A DNA stretch of 64,000 bases from Streptomyces zhaozhouensis. Its GTDB lineage: Bacteria; Actinomycetota; Actinomycetes; Streptomycetales; Streptomycetaceae. Under the pieces are notes generated by a model. It worked only from the letters and a program-made list of their open reading frames with translations. It ran no database searches and was not told the DNA's origin. The stretch covers positions 310,001 to 374,000 of the forward strand of contig NZ_OCNE01000003.1 of the NCBI RefSeq assembly GCF_900230195.1, read 5' to 3'. Shown here piece after piece: positions 44,503 to 53,482 of this stretch (its first letter is position 1; every line of letters begins with the position of its first letter). The translations under genes and the position numbers were made by a program.

Positions 44503-46677
44503 TCAGGCGAGCTCCTCCGCGGCCCGGCCGGCGACGCGGTAGGCGAGCGCGAGGATGGTCAGCACCGGGTTGACGCCGCCGTTGGTCACGTGGAGCGAGG
44601 CGTCGACCACCCGCACGTTGGCGTGCCCCCAGATCCTCCCCCACGGGTCGGTGACCGAGGAGGCCGGGTCGTCGCCCATCCGGCAGGTGCCCGCCTGGTG
44701 TTGGCCGGCGCTCGGGTGGGTCGACCGCACGGTGCCGAACGGGAAGACCGCCCGCGCGCCGCTGGCCCGCAGCCACTTCTCCGCCCGCTCCGCGAGCAGC
44801 CGCTTCCCGCCCAGGTCGGCGGGGTGCGGCCGCCCGCTGAGCCGGGCCACCGGCACCCCGAACGCGTCCTTCACCCCCGGCGCCAGCGTCACCCTGGACT
44901 CGGGGCTCGGCACCTCGTGCACCGGCCCGGTCACCATCGCCAGCCGCGGGTACAGCTCCCGCAGCCCGCGGATCGCGGCCGTGCCCCAGCTGGGGATCTG
45001 CCCCAGCGACAGCAGCGTCTGGTACGCCTGGAGCGGCGTCGGCACGAAGTCGTTGGCGAGCATCCCGCCGCCGACCACCCCGGGGTTGTGGTGGCGGAAG
45101 TCGTTGCAGGCGATGCTCGGGCCCGGCCCCACGCAGTCCTGGACCACCTCGTCGAAGAGGGCGTGCGCCCCGGCGTAGCCGTGGCCCTGGAGATGGCGGC
45201 CCACCTGGTCGTGGTTGTTGCCCAGGCCGTGCGGCTCGCGCGCGGACGGGCTGTTGAGCAACAGGCGCGCGGTCTCGATCGCGCCGGCGCCCAGCAGAAA
45301 CGCGCGCGCCCGCACCTGGCGCCGTTCCACGCTCTCGGTCCCCTCGCGCGACGTCGCCAGGGCCACCGCGACCACCCGGCCACCGGAGTCGGTGACCAGG
45401 TGCTCGGCCCTGACCCCGGTCACCACGTCGCAGCGGCCGGTGGCCAGGGCGCGTGGGATGACGGTGTTCCTGGTGTCGTTCTTGAAGTCGCCGGGACAGC
45501 CGAAGCCGACGCAGGCCGCGCACCCCACGCAGCCGCCACGCCCGTTGTAGGCGGTGGAGTTGATCAGCAGCGGCACCGGCGAGGTGGTCAGCCCCAGCTC
45601 CTTCGCGCCGCGCGCCAGCGGCGCGGCGACCGCGTTGGGACGCACCGGCGGCATGGGGTAGGGCCGGGCGCGCGGGTCGGCGAAGGCGTTGCCGCGCGGG
45701 TCGCCGCTGACCCCGATCTCCCACTCGGCGCGCTCGTAGTGCGGCGCCAACTCCTCGTAGTCCAGGGGCCAGTCGGCGAGGCTGCTGCCGTCGGGGACGC
45801 CGTAGACGCTGGCCATCCGGAAGTCCTCGGGGCAGAACCGCCACGCCTGCGCGCCGTAGACGCGGGTGCCGCCGCCGAGGGTCATCGCGTTGTTGCCCCA
45901 GCGGTGGTCCTCGGGCCAGACCACCTCCTCGCCGTCCTGGCCGGCCGCCACCCTCGGGTTGCCCTCGGCGGGCGGACCGGCCGTCGCGTCGTAGTCGCCG
46001 TGGACGGCGACGCGGCGCTGGCTGCGGAGATGGTCGGCCCGGAGCCGGTCGGGGGTGAGCCAGGTGCCGCGTTCCACCAGCAGCACGCGGTGGCCCGCCT
46101 CGGCGAGCACGCAGGCGGCGACCCCGCCGCCCGCGCCCGAGCCGACGACCACGGCGTCGTAGTGGCCGGCCATCGCGTCCCAGTCGGTGACGGCGGGCGG
46201 CGCGGGATCGGGCGCGGGCCACTGGGCGCCTTCCGGCCGTTCGCGGTAGCCGACCAGCCGCCAGCTCACGCCGTCGCGGTTGCCGCCGTTGCCGGGATCG
46301 CCCCAGAAGCCCTGGGCGCCCAGCCTGACCACGGTGCGCAGGAACTCCTCGGGGTCGGTGACGCCCCACTCGGCCCGCGCGTCACCGGCCAGCAACTCCT
46401 CGATCAGCACGTCCTGTTCGCCCTCGGCCAGGTCGTGGAAGGAGACGCCGCAGCTGGGGCCGCCCGCGTGACGCGCGCAGGTCTCGTGGTCCAGCAGCCC
46501 GAGCCCGGTCTCGACCAGCGGTGCCAGGGCCGCCGCGTCCCCGGCGAGGATGCCGGGGAGGAAGGTGTCGAGCCCGGCCTCCCAGCCCGCCGGGTGGTCG
46601 TCGGCCGGGAACAGCCTGTTCACCAGGGCCCTGAGGGTGACCAACCGGTGCGGTGGGGTGGGTTGCCACGGCTCCAT
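44503..46677 (-). CDS. GMC oxidoreductase fused to a gluconate 2-dehydrogenase subunit 3-like domain
   Basis: A 724-residue flavoenzyme in two parts. Residues about 10-125 resemble the small subunit 3 of membrane gluconate dehydrogenases (LRALVNRLFPADD, EELLAGDA, LRTVVRLGAQGFWGDP). Residues 170-724 are a GMC oxidoreductase with the FAD motif GSGAGGG (179-185). A ferredoxin-like Cys group (C383, C386, C389, C394, spaced CxxCxxCxxxxC) is present, as in some alcohol-oxidising GMC members. It would oxidise an alcohol or sugar group. ATG 46677 follows AAGGAG. The fusion replaces the separate subunits of other organisms. Confidence 0.88.
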   Translation of the reverse strand: MEPWQPTPPHRLVTLRALVNRLFPADDHPAGWEAGLDTFLPGILAGDAAALAPLVETGLGLLDHETCARHAGGPSCGVSFHDLAEGEQDVLIEELLAGDARAEWGVTDPEEFLRTVVRLGAQGFWGDPGNGGNRDGVSWRLVGYRERPEGAQWPAPDPAPPAVTDWDAMAGHYDAVVVGSGAGGGVAACVLAEAGHRVLLVERGTWLTPDRLRADHLRSQRRVAVHGDYDATAGPPAEGNPRVAAGQDGEEVVWPEDHRWGNNAMTLGGGTRVYGAQAWRFCPEDFRMASVYGVPDGSSLADWPLDYEELAPHYERAEWEIGVSGDPRGNAFADPRARPYPMPPVRPNAVAAPLARGAKELGLTTSPVPLLINSTAYNGRGGCVGCAACVGFGCPGDFKNDTRNTVIPRALATGRCDVVTGVRAEHLVTDSGGRVVAVALATSREGTESVERRQVRARAFLLGAGAIETARLLLNSPSAREPHGLGNNHDQVGRHLQGHGYAGAHALFDEVVQDCVGPGPSIACNDFRHHNPGVVGGGMLANDFVPTPLQAYQTLLSLGQIPSWGTAAIRGLRELYPRLAMVTGPVHEVPSPESRVTLAPGVKDAFGVPVARLSGRPHPADLGGKRLLAERAEKWLRASGARAVFPFGTVRSTHPSAGQHQAGTCRMGDDPASSVTDPWGRIWGHANVRVVDASLHVTNGGVNPVLTILALAYRVAGRAAEELA

Positions 46678-46933
46678 CGGTACTCCTTCGGTTCGACGCC
46701 GAACGGTGGGCGGGCCGTCGTCCCGGCGGCCACACGGCACCCCAGCACATCAAACCCCGGGCGTCCGGAGGACCACCATGGTCGACTTCCCACCGAAAGT
46801 GGCCCCGGGCTCGGTGGGGTCACGCCAACGGGGCGCGCGGCGCGGGCGGGAAGACCCGGACGGGCGGCGCCGGCGCCGGGCTCGGGGCGGGAGGCGCCGG
46901 CGGCAAGGCGGCCACCGCTCGCTGACCGGTCGT

Positions 46934-47272
46934 TCACTGGCCGCCGCGGGGCGCGTACATGATGACGGCCATGCCGACGAGGCAGACGGCCGCGCCGATC
47001 AGGTCGTAACGATCCGGTCGGTAACCGTCGGCGACCATGCCCCAGGCGATCGAACCGGCGACGAAGATGCCACCGTAAGCCGCGAGAATGCGTCCGAAGT
47101 TGTCGTCCGACTGAAAGGTGGCGACCACGCCGTAGAGCCCCAGGGCGATCACCCCGGCGCCGACCCATGCCCAGCCCCTGTGCTCGCGCACCCCCTGCCA
47201 GACGAGCCAGGCACCGCCGATCTCGAAGAGCGCGGCGACGACGAAGAGGGCGACGGAACGGGTGACCAGCAT
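46934..47272 (-). CDS. UPF0060 (YnfA-like) small membrane protein
   Basis: A 112-residue four-helix membrane protein of the UPF0060 family, related to small multidrug transporters. [21 protein letters not shown] and [18 protein letters not shown] are the hallmarks. It starts 55 bp after the MerR stop with AAGGAAG as RBS, so it is likely in the MerR operon and could be its target. Function as an exporter is inferred. Confidence 0.9.
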   Translation of the reverse strand: MLVTRSVALFVVAALFEIGGAWLVWQGVREHRGWAWVGAGVIALGLYGVVATFQSDDNFGRILAAYGGIFVAGSIAWGMVADGYRPDRYDLIGAAVCLVGMAVIMYAPRGGQ

Positions 47273-47327
47273 GGTGCTTCCTTGCGGCGGCGTCGGGTGG
47301 GACGGGTGGGACGGTGGTCGGAGCGGC

Positions 47328-48155
47328 TCACGGTGCCGGCCGGGATTCGGCGGGGCCGAAGAGCCCGTCGAGCAGCTCGGCCGCCTCGGCCGGGGCGCGC
47401 ACCTCAAGGCACACCCCGGCTTCCTCGAAGCTCAGCCGGAAGTCGAAGAACGGGCAGCAGCGCCGCTCGGCCGCCGCGAGTGCGGCGAGCGCGCCGGCGC
47501 GCGCGGCGGGCACGGTGAGCCGCACGCCGTCGGGAAGCGGCGCGCGGGCGGCGCCGTCCAGCAGCGCGCGCCAGTCGGCGGCGCGCGCGGCCGCCTCGGC
47601 GCCGCCGCCGAGCGCGCAGGCGAACGGCGGGCGGTCGGCCGTCGCTCCGGTATCGGCCGGCCCGGCGTGAGGGGCCCCGGTGGCAGCAGAGGAGGAGGCG
47701 ACCGCCCCGGCGGGGGACTCCTCGGGCGAAGCGGCTTCTGCGCCGCCGGGGCGCGCGAGAAAACCGCAGCGCGGATCGCAGCGGCCGGCGCGGTCCGGCA
47801 GCGCGTCCAGCCGCGCCAGCGCGTCACGCGCGGCGTCGGCGAACGCGGCCAGCTCCGCGACCCGACGCTCCGCGGCCGCCAGGCGCGCCTCCACGCGCGG
47901 GCGCAGGTCGGCCTTGACCGCGCGGCAGTCCGCCGCCTCCCAGACGGTCAGCAGCTCCGCGATCTCCTCCAGCGGCAGCCCGAGGTGCTTGGCGGCACGG
48001 ATGAACGCCAGCCGGTCGACGGCCTCCCGGCCGTAGACCCGGTACCCGCCGGGCGTCCGCCCGGCGGGCAGCAGCCCCGCCGACTCGTAGTACCGAAGGG
48101 TGGTCGCCGGAACGCCCGTGCGCGTCGCGAGCTGGGAGATCCGCATGGTGTCCAT
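47328..48155 (-). CDS. MerR family regulator with Cys-rich C-terminal domain
   Basis: A 275-residue regulator, much longer than most MerR proteins. Residues 1-70 are the HTH and wing ([20 protein letters not shown]). A coiled region follows (75-120), then CDPRCGF, an Ala-rich linker, and a ~90-residue C-terminal domain with [19 protein letters not shown]. The Cys pairs suggest metal or thiol sensing. Its promoter carries a perfect inverted repeat. The UPF0060 gene follows. Confidence 0.88.
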   Translation of the reverse strand: MDTMRISQLATRTGVPATTLRYYESAGLLPAGRTPGGYRVYGREAVDRLAFIRAAKHLGLPLEEIAELLTVWEAADCRAVKADLRPRVEARLAAAERRVAELAAFADAARDALARLDALPDRAGRCDPRCGFLARPGGAEAASPEESPAGAVASSSAATGAPHAGPADTGATADRPPFACALGGGAEAAARAADWRALLDGAARAPLPDGVRLTVPAARAGALAALAAAERRCCPFFDFRLSFEEAGVCLEVRAPAEAAELLDGLFGPAESRPAP

Positions 48156-48167
48156 GGCACGACGCTA

Positions 48168-48191
48168 GACCTTCGATCCGGCTCGAAGGTC
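48168..48191 (-). promoter_or_regulatory. MerR operator in the merR-type promoter
   Basis: GACCTTCGA (48168-48176) and TCGAAGGTC (48183-48191) form a perfect 9-bp inverted repeat with a 6-bp spacer. On the minus strand TTGACC overlaps its left edge as a -35 and the repeat fills a long spacer before TAGCGT, the usual geometry of MerR-activated promoters. Confidence 0.78.
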
Positions 48192-48284
48192 AAGCGCCCG
48201 GAGAAGGGTGGGGCGCACCGCGGGGGCGGGGTGCACCGGGGAGGCGGGGGCTCCTGGGGGCGGGGGGGCTCGCCGGGGCGGGGC

Positions 48285-49232
48285 TCAGTTCAGCCGGCCC
48301 AGCGACTCCAGCGCGGCCAGCGGGTCGGGGCCCGCCGGGATCATCACCAGCCGGTCGGCGCCCGCCTCGTGCAGGACCCGCACCCGTTCCCTGCCGTGCT
48401 CGGGCGTGCCGGAGACGGACAGGTGGTCGACCCAGTCGTCGGGCAGGGCGCGGGCGAACTCCTCGGCGGAGCCGCATCGGCGGCGCAGCGCCGCGATGCC
48501 GTCGGCGAACGGCAGCGGGGCGAGGTGCGGGGCCCAGTCCGGCTGACCGACCAGCTTCAGCCCGTCCCTGGCGTGGTCGCGGGCGACGGCGGGGTCCTCG
48601 TCGACGGCGGCGACCGTGTAGGCGATCAGCGGATGGTCGCCCTCGGCGGCGATCCGCTCCCTGGCCGCCGCCAGATACTCGACGCTCACCGGCTCGGCGA
48701 GCAGGGTGCCGTCGGCCTCCCGCCCGGAGAGCGCCAGCGACCTGGGGCCCCGCACGCCGCCGAGTACCAGCGGGGGCCGCGCGGGCGGGGCCGCCAACCG
48801 GACGCCGTCCAGCCGCACATGACGCCCCGAGACGGTGACCCGCTCCCCCGCCAACAGGGCGCGCAGCGCCGCCAGATACTCACCGAGCAGGGTCAGCGGG
48901 CTCGCCGGCCAGGCGCCGACCTGCCGCATCCAGTCGGGCATCCCGTGCCCGACGGAGACGACCAGCCGGCCGGGGTGGAAGCCGGCCAGGGTCGCCACCT
49001 CCATGGCGGCGAACGCGGGGTTGCGCGCCCCGGCGGGCAGCAGGCCGATCCCGACGGTGATGCGTTCGGTCGAGGCGAGCACGGTGGCCGCCTGGGCGAT
49101 GCCGCCGTTCAGAAAGCAGTCCTCGACGATCCAGAGCGAGTCAAAGCCAAGCCGTTCCGCTCGCTGGGCGAACGTGACGAGCGTCGAACGGTCCAGAAAG
49201 CCGGGCGCCAGCACTCCTACGGGACAACTCAC
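48285..49232 (-). CDS. LLM-class (F420-type) flavin oxidoreductase
   Basis: A 315-residue luciferase-like TIM-barrel enzyme, probably F420- or FMN-dependent. Typical parts: AERLGFDSLWIVEDCFLNGG, STERITVGIGLLPAGARNP, and VVSVGHGMPDWMRQVGAW. Start is GTG 49232 with GGAGGAG upstream. It has no operon partner. The 8-bp repeat lies upstream between it and the divergent GNAT gene. Substrate unknown. Confidence 0.87.
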   Translation of the reverse strand: MSCPVGVLAPGFLDRSTLVTFAQRAERLGFDSLWIVEDCFLNGGIAQAATVLASTERITVGIGLLPAGARNPAFAAMEVATLAGFHPGRLVVSVGHGMPDWMRQVGAWPASPLTLLGEYLAALRALLAGERVTVSGRHVRLDGVRLAAPPARPPLVLGGVRGPRSLALSGREADGTLLAEPVSVEYLAAARERIAAEGDHPLIAYTVAAVDEDPAVARDHARDGLKLVGQPDWAPHLAPLPFADGIAALRRRCGSAEEFARALPDDWVDHLSVSGTPEHGRERVRVLHEAGADRLVMIPAGPDPLAALESLGRLN

Positions 49233-49340
49233 GGCGGACTCCTCCACATCGGTCGGCAACTCCTCCGGTGACAACGACGGGGGCGGGCGTGAGTTCCCAT
49301 CCGTGCGCCGCCCGGACCGGCACGTGCCGCCGGGAAGTCG

Positions 49341-49420
49341 AGGAGCCGAGGAGCCGAGGAGCCGAGGAGCCGAGGAGCCGAGGAGCCGAGGAGCCGAGGA
49401 GCCGAGGAGCCGAGGAGCCG
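49341..49420. repeat. 8-bp tandem repeat, ten copies of AGGAGCCG
   Basis: Ten exact copies of AGGAGCCG lie between the LLM oxidoreductase and GNAT genes, 50-130 bp ahead of the GNAT ATG. The copies are perfect, which points to recent expansion by slippage. Each AGGAG also resembles a Shine-Dalgarno sequence. Copy-number change could alter promoter spacing. Confidence 0.95.
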
Positions 49421-49469
49421 AGGGGATAACGAGTGGCGGGCGCGAACCGGCGCCGGTGAGGATGCCCGG

Positions 49470-50027
49470 ATGCGGACCTTTCTGGAGACCGACCGGCTCA
49501 GGCTTCATCCCCTCACCGAGGAGGACGCGGCGGCGCTGCTGGCACTGGACGGCGATCCCGAGGTGATGCGCTATCTCACGGGCCGGCCGACCAGCCCGGA
49601 GACGCTGCGCACGCACGTCCTGCCGAAGATGCTCCGCCACTACGACTGCTGGGACGAACGCGGCTTCTGGGCGGCGCGGGCGCGGGGTTCCGGCGACTTC
49701 CTCGGCTGGTTCGAACTGGCGCCGGTGGAGGAGGACAGCGCCGACGAGGTGGAGCTGGGCTACCGGCTGGCGGTGTCGGCGTGGGGGCGCGGGCTCGCGA
49801 CGGAGGGCGCTTCGGCCCTGGTGGAGAAGGGCTTCGGCGAGCTGGGGGTGACGCGGGTGACCGCCCACACGATGGTGGTCAACGCGCGTTCGCGCCGCGT
49901 GCTGGAGCGGGTGGGGCTGCGCCCGGTGCGCTACTACACCGAGGAGTGGGACGAGCCGCTCCCGGGCGCGGAGCACGGCGAGGTGGAGTACGCGTTGACG
50001 CGCGCGGAATGGCGCGCACGCCGGTGA
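49470..50027 (+). CDS. GNAT acetyltransferase (RimJ/RimL type)
   Basis: A 185-residue acetyltransferase of the ribosomal-protein/antibiotic type: ETDRLRLHPLTEEDAAALLA at the start, ELGYRLAVSAWGRGLATEGA holding the acetyl-CoA loop, and SRRVLERVGLRPVRYY near the end. It transfers acetyl to an amine of a protein or small molecule. It diverges from the LLM gene. The 8-bp repeat upstream might influence its transcription. Confidence 0.88.
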   Translation: MRTFLETDRLRLHPLTEEDAAALLALDGDPEVMRYLTGRPTSPETLRTHVLPKMLRHYDCWDERGFWAARARGSGDFLGWFELAPVEEDSADEVELGYRLAVSAWGRGLATEGASALVEKGFGELGVTRVTAHTMVVNARSRRVLERVGLRPVRYYTEEWDEPLPGAEHGEVEYALTRAEWRARR

Positions 50028-50035
50028 GCGCCCAG

Positions 50036-50067
50036 GGCCGGCGCCCCTGTGGGGTGGGGCGCCGGCC
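50036..50067. terminator. Hairpin between convergent GNAT and snapalysin genes
   Basis: GGCCGGCGCCCC (50036-50047) pairs perfectly with GGGGCGCCGGCC (50056-50067) around an 8-nt loop, just after the GNAT stop and before the snapalysin stop. It can serve both strands. Confidence 0.75.
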
Positions 50068-50100
50068 GGCCGGGACGCTCGGTCCTGCAGAGCGGGACGC

Positions 50101-50643
50101 TCAGTCCCGGTGGAGAACGAGCTGCGCCGGAACGTCGGACGCGCCGCCGAAGGCGCTCTCGACGTCCGCCGTCTCCTCCGCGTTCGGGTAGGGGTTGGTG
50201 CAGTCGGGGCCGGCGGAGGCCCCGGACATCAGGCTGCTGCACGGGCCGGGCTTGACGTCGGGCAGGCCGAGGATGTGGCCCAGCTCGTGCGCCGCGATCC
50301 GGGTCGTGTCGTGGCCCTCGTCGACGGCCTGGCGGCCCATCCAGATGGTGCCGTTGCCCAGGCTGGTGACCAACGCGCGGGGCCAGCCGTCGTCCGCGAC
50401 GATCTCGACGTTGGCGGACTGGCCGGGGTCGGCGGGCTCAAGCCGTACGTTGACGACGGTCTCGTTCCAGACCGCGGCGCCGGCGTGGACCGCGTCCACG
50501 AACTCCTCGGCGCCGCTGGCGTCGTAGGTGACCGTGGTCGCGGCAGCCGAGTGGTCGTCGGCGACCGCCTGGCCCGAGGTCCAGAGCAGTGCCACGCTCG
50601 CCAGCAGGGTGACCAGCACCCGGGTGGCCTTGTTCAGGGTCAC
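50101..50643 (-). CDS. Snapalysin (secreted M7 metalloprotease)
   Basis: A 180-residue small neutral protease precursor. A signal peptide (ATRVLVTLLASVALLWTSG) is followed by the catalytic domain with the zinc motif AAHELGHILGLPD and a late Cys pair (PCSSLMSG, DCTNPYP). The length is typical of snapalysin, which hydrolyses milk and other proteins outside the cell. Start is GTG 50643 with AGGAGG. A LysR activator usually found beside such genes is absent. Confidence 0.93.
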   Translation of the reverse strand: MTLNKATRVLVTLLASVALLWTSGQAVADDHSAAATTVTYDASGAEEFVDAVHAGAAVWNETVVNVRLEPADPGQSANVEIVADDGWPRALVTSLGNGTIWMGRQAVDEGHDTTRIAAHELGHILGLPDVKPGPCSSLMSGASAGPDCTNPYPNAEETADVESAFGGASDVPAQLVLHRD

Positions 50644-50760
50644 GTCAGCCTCCTGTGGGGGGACAACGGGGAGAGGTGTGCATGACAAGCCTGACCCTGC
50701 CCAGCATGACGCGGAACGAACCCGCCTTTTCCGGCTCTTGACCGACCGGAACCCCGGCCC

Positions 50761-51429
50761 TCACCCCCGGTCCGCGCCGTCACCCCCGGTCCGCGCGTCA
50801 CCGCGCCGGCGTCGCCGCTCCGCCGCGTAGGCGCGCACCTCAGGCCCGGCCTTGCTCGGGGAACCGGAGTCGAACGGCGGCCGCGGGTCGTACTCGATGG
50901 CGAGCTGGGCCGCCCGGGCGGGGACCGGGCCGGCCAGTCGCTCGGCCAGGGTGAGCGCCATGTCGATGCCGGAGGAGACGCCGGCGGCCGTCACCACGTC
51001 ACCCCTGACGACCACCCGCTCCTCGGTGTAACGGGCACCGTGGGCCTCCAGGTCGGCGATGGCCGCCCAGTGGGTGGTGGCATCCAGGCCGCGCAGCAGC
51101 CCGGCCGCGCCCAGGATCAGCGAACCGGTGCAGACCGAGGTCGTCCAACGCGCCCCGGCGTGCATCCGCCCGACCCACTCCAGCAGCGCCGCGTCCCGCT
51201 GCGCCGGCCTGGCGCCCGGCCCGCCCGGGACGACCAGCACGTCCGTGCCGTCGAAGTCACCGAAGGTCGAGTCGGCCCGCAGCCCCAGGGACCCGGCGCC
51301 GTCGAGCACCACGCCCGGCTCCGCGGCGGGGAAGTGGACCTCGGCGTCGGGCAGTTGGCGCAGCACCTCGTAGGGGCCGACGGCGTCCAGGGCGGTGACG
51401 CCGGGGAACAGGGGGATCAGGATGCGCAT
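50761..51429 (-). CDS. DJ-1/PfpI family protein (isonitrile hydratase-like)
   Basis: A 222-residue glutamine-amidotransferase-like protein. ILIPLFPGVTALDAVGPYEVLRQLP opens the fold, and the nucleophile Cys is in TTSVCTGSLILGAAGLLRG. GVSSGIDMALTLAERLAG is also typical of isonitrile hydratases and related proteins. The C-terminus (RRRRGDARTGGDGADRG) is encoded by a 19-bp direct repeat at 50761-50797 that includes the stop codon region, so the end may have shifted recently. Confidence 0.85.
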   Translation of the reverse strand: MRILIPLFPGVTALDAVGPYEVLRQLPDAEVHFPAAEPGVVLDGAGSLGLRADSTFGDFDGTDVLVVPGGPGARPAQRDAALLEWVGRMHAGARWTTSVCTGSLILGAAGLLRGLDATTHWAAIADLEAHGARYTEERVVVRGDVVTAAGVSSGIDMALTLAERLAGPVPARAAQLAIEYDPRPPFDSGSPSKAGPEVRAYAAERRRRRGDARTGGDGADRG

Positions 51430-51579
51430 CGCGTGTACACGACCTCTCGTCCTCGCGGCCGCCGACCTTTTCGCTCCGCCCCGCCGCCCCTCCGCCTGGG
51501 CGCACGGCCCGGCGGAGGGAGGGAGCGACCGGCCCGTCGCGGGAGGCCGGCCGCGCCGCTCGGCGGGTGGAGGACCGGG

Positions 51580-52569
51580 TCAGCTCAGCCGTGCCTCGAT
51601 CTCGTCCAGTTCGGCGTCGGTGAAGTCCAGGTTGTGGACGGCGGCGACGTTGTCCTCCAACTGCTTGACGCTGCTGGCGCCGACCAGGGCCGAGGTGACC
51701 CGGCCGCGGCGCAGCACCCAGGCGATGGCCGTCTGGGCGAGGGTCTGGCCGCGCCGCTCCGCGAGGGCGTGCAGGCCGCGCACCCGGTCCAGGGTGTCGC
51801 CCGTGAGCCCCTCCGGGGTGAGGAACGGACTGGCACTGGCCGCCCTGGACCCCTCCGGGATGCCGTCGAGGTAGCGGTCGGTCAGCAGCCCCTGCGCCAG
51901 CGGCGAGAAGGCGATGGAACCGGCGCCCAGCTCGTCCAGCGCGTCGAGCAGGCCGTCCTCGACCCAGCGGTTGAACATCGAGTAGGAGGGCTGGTGGATC
52001 AGCAGCGGGGTGCCCAGCTCGCCGAGGATGCGGGCGGCCTCGCGGGTCTGCTCGGGCGAGTAGTTGGACACGCCGACGTAGAGGGCCTTGCCCTGACGCA
52101 CCGCCGAGTCCAGCGCCCCCATGGTCTCCTCCAGGGGGGTCTCCGGGTCGGGACGGTGGGAGTAGAAGATGTCCACGTAGTCGAGGCCGAGCCGGCCGAG
52201 GCTCTGGTCGAGGCTGGAGAGCAGGTTCTTCCGGGAGCCCCACTCGCCGTAGGGGCCGTCCCACATGTGGTAGCCGGCCTTGCTGGAGACGATGATCTCG
52301 TCCCGGTAGGGGCGCAGGTCCCTGGCGAGGATCCGCCCGAAGTTCTCCTCGGCCGAACCGGGCGGCGGACCGTAGTTGTTGGCCAGGTCGAAGTGGGTCA
52401 CCCCGAGGTCGAACGCACGACGGACGATGGCGGTCTGCACGTCGAACGGCTTCTCCGCGCCGAAGTTGTGCCAGAGGCCCAGGGAGACGGCCGGCAGCTT
52501 CAGGCCACTGCGGCCGGAGCGGCGGTAGGCCATGTCCCGGTAGCGGGTGTCGGCGGCGACATAGGTCAC
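51580..52569 (-). CDS. Aldo/keto reductase (YghZ/GPR type)
   Basis: A 329-residue reductase close to L-glyceraldehyde-3-phosphate reductases. It has MAYRRSGRSGLKLPAVSLGLW, DLANNYGPPPGSAEENFG, VSSKAGYHMWDGPYG and YSHRPDPETPLEET, all of that subgroup. Start is GTG 52569 with GAGG upstream. A 9-bp tandem CGAATCGTC-type repeat lies in its promoter region (52585-52601). Role probably detoxification of aldehydes. Confidence 0.9.
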   Translation of the reverse strand: MTYVAADTRYRDMAYRRSGRSGLKLPAVSLGLWHNFGAEKPFDVQTAIVRRAFDLGVTHFDLANNYGPPPGSAEENFGRILARDLRPYRDEIIVSSKAGYHMWDGPYGEWGSRKNLLSSLDQSLGRLGLDYVDIFYSHRPDPETPLEETMGALDSAVRQGKALYVGVSNYSPEQTREAARILGELGTPLLIHQPSYSMFNRWVEDGLLDALDELGAGSIAFSPLAQGLLTDRYLDGIPEGSRAASASPFLTPEGLTGDTLDRVRGLHALAERRGQTLAQTAIAWVLRRGRVTSALVGASSVKQLEDNVAAVHNLDFTDAELDEIEARLS

Positions 52570-52837
52570 GGTGTGTCCTCGGTTCGAATCGTCCGAATCG
52601 TGCGCGGGATCCGGCTCTGGGCGAGCCGCCGAGTATCGTCACACGGGGTCGCGGGAGAGGCAACCGACGTCCGGCCGCCGAGACCTTCCGACCACGCCGG
52701 TGACCTGCGCCTTCCCCGCCGCCCTGGGGTCCTCCTCCCCGACTGTCCCCGGCCGCCGGGGAGTTCGGCGCCCGCCGCGGGCGCCGGGGCCGCTTCCACT
52801 GTGCAGTTGTCGAGGACGGCCGCGTCGTCCCGCCCGG

Positions 52838-53482
52838 TCAGAGCGACGCGACCGCGCCTATGCCGAGTGCCAGGAGCGCCAGGGCGCTGACCCTCCCGAT
52901 CGCGGCGCGCGCCCGTGGCCGGGTCAGCACCGTGCCGGGGCGGGTGAGCAGCGCCGTCCAGAGCGCCAACCAGCCGCCGACCAGCGCCGCGTGCACCGTG
53001 GCGAGCAGGAGCAGCTGTCCGGCCAGAGGACGCGCGGGGTCGAGGAACTGGGGCGCGAGGGTCAGATAGACGGCCGCGGCCTTGGGGTTGAGCACCGTGC
53101 CGAGGAGCGACTGGAGCCAGGGCGAGGTCCCGAACCGGCGGCTCGGACTCGGCGCCGCCCCGGCCTTTGGCACGCCCGACGCGCACGTGCGGGGCACGGC
53201 GCGGCGCCAGGTCCATCCGGCCAGCGCGATCAGATAGGCGGCGCCCAGCAGCCGGACGATCGTGAAGGCCGTCTCGGAGCCGACGAGCAGGGCGGAGAGC
53301 CCGGCCATGGCCATCGCCGCGTGGGCGTAGAGACCGCTCGCGGTACCGAGGATCACCGGCAGCGCGCGCCGCCGGCCGGCCTCCGCGACATGGCGGGTGA
53401 GCAGCGCCAGGCTGGCGCCCGGGGTGGCGACCAGGGGCAGCACCGCGAGCGCGAAGCCTCCGGCCGCCGCCGGGGGCGTCAC
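52838..53482 (-). CDS. LysE family translocator
   Basis: A 214-residue membrane exporter with about six helices: FALAVLPLVATPGASLALLT at the start, GTASGLYAHAAMAMAGLSAL, GAAYLIALAGWTWRR, and NPKAAAVYLTLAPQFLDP. It exports amino acids or similar compounds. The GTG start overlaps the stop of the metallophosphoesterase gene (GTGA), so the two are coupled. A CGNR-type regulator is encoded divergently. Confidence 0.85.
   Translation of the reverse strand: MTPPAAAGGFALAVLPLVATPGASLALLTRHVAEAGRRRALPVILGTASGLYAHAAMAMAGLSALLVGSETAFTIVRLLGAAYLIALAGWTWRRAVPRTCASGVPKAGAAPSPSRRFGTSPWLQSLLGTVLNPKAAAVYLTLAPQFLDPARPLAGQLLLLATVHAALVGGWLALWTALLTRPGTVLTRPRARAAIGRVSALALLALGIGAVASL

Noticed and set aside
49341..49420. 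The repeats as a CRISPR array.
   Set aside because: Units are 8 bp with no spacers, and no cas genes are present. It is a simple tandem repeat.
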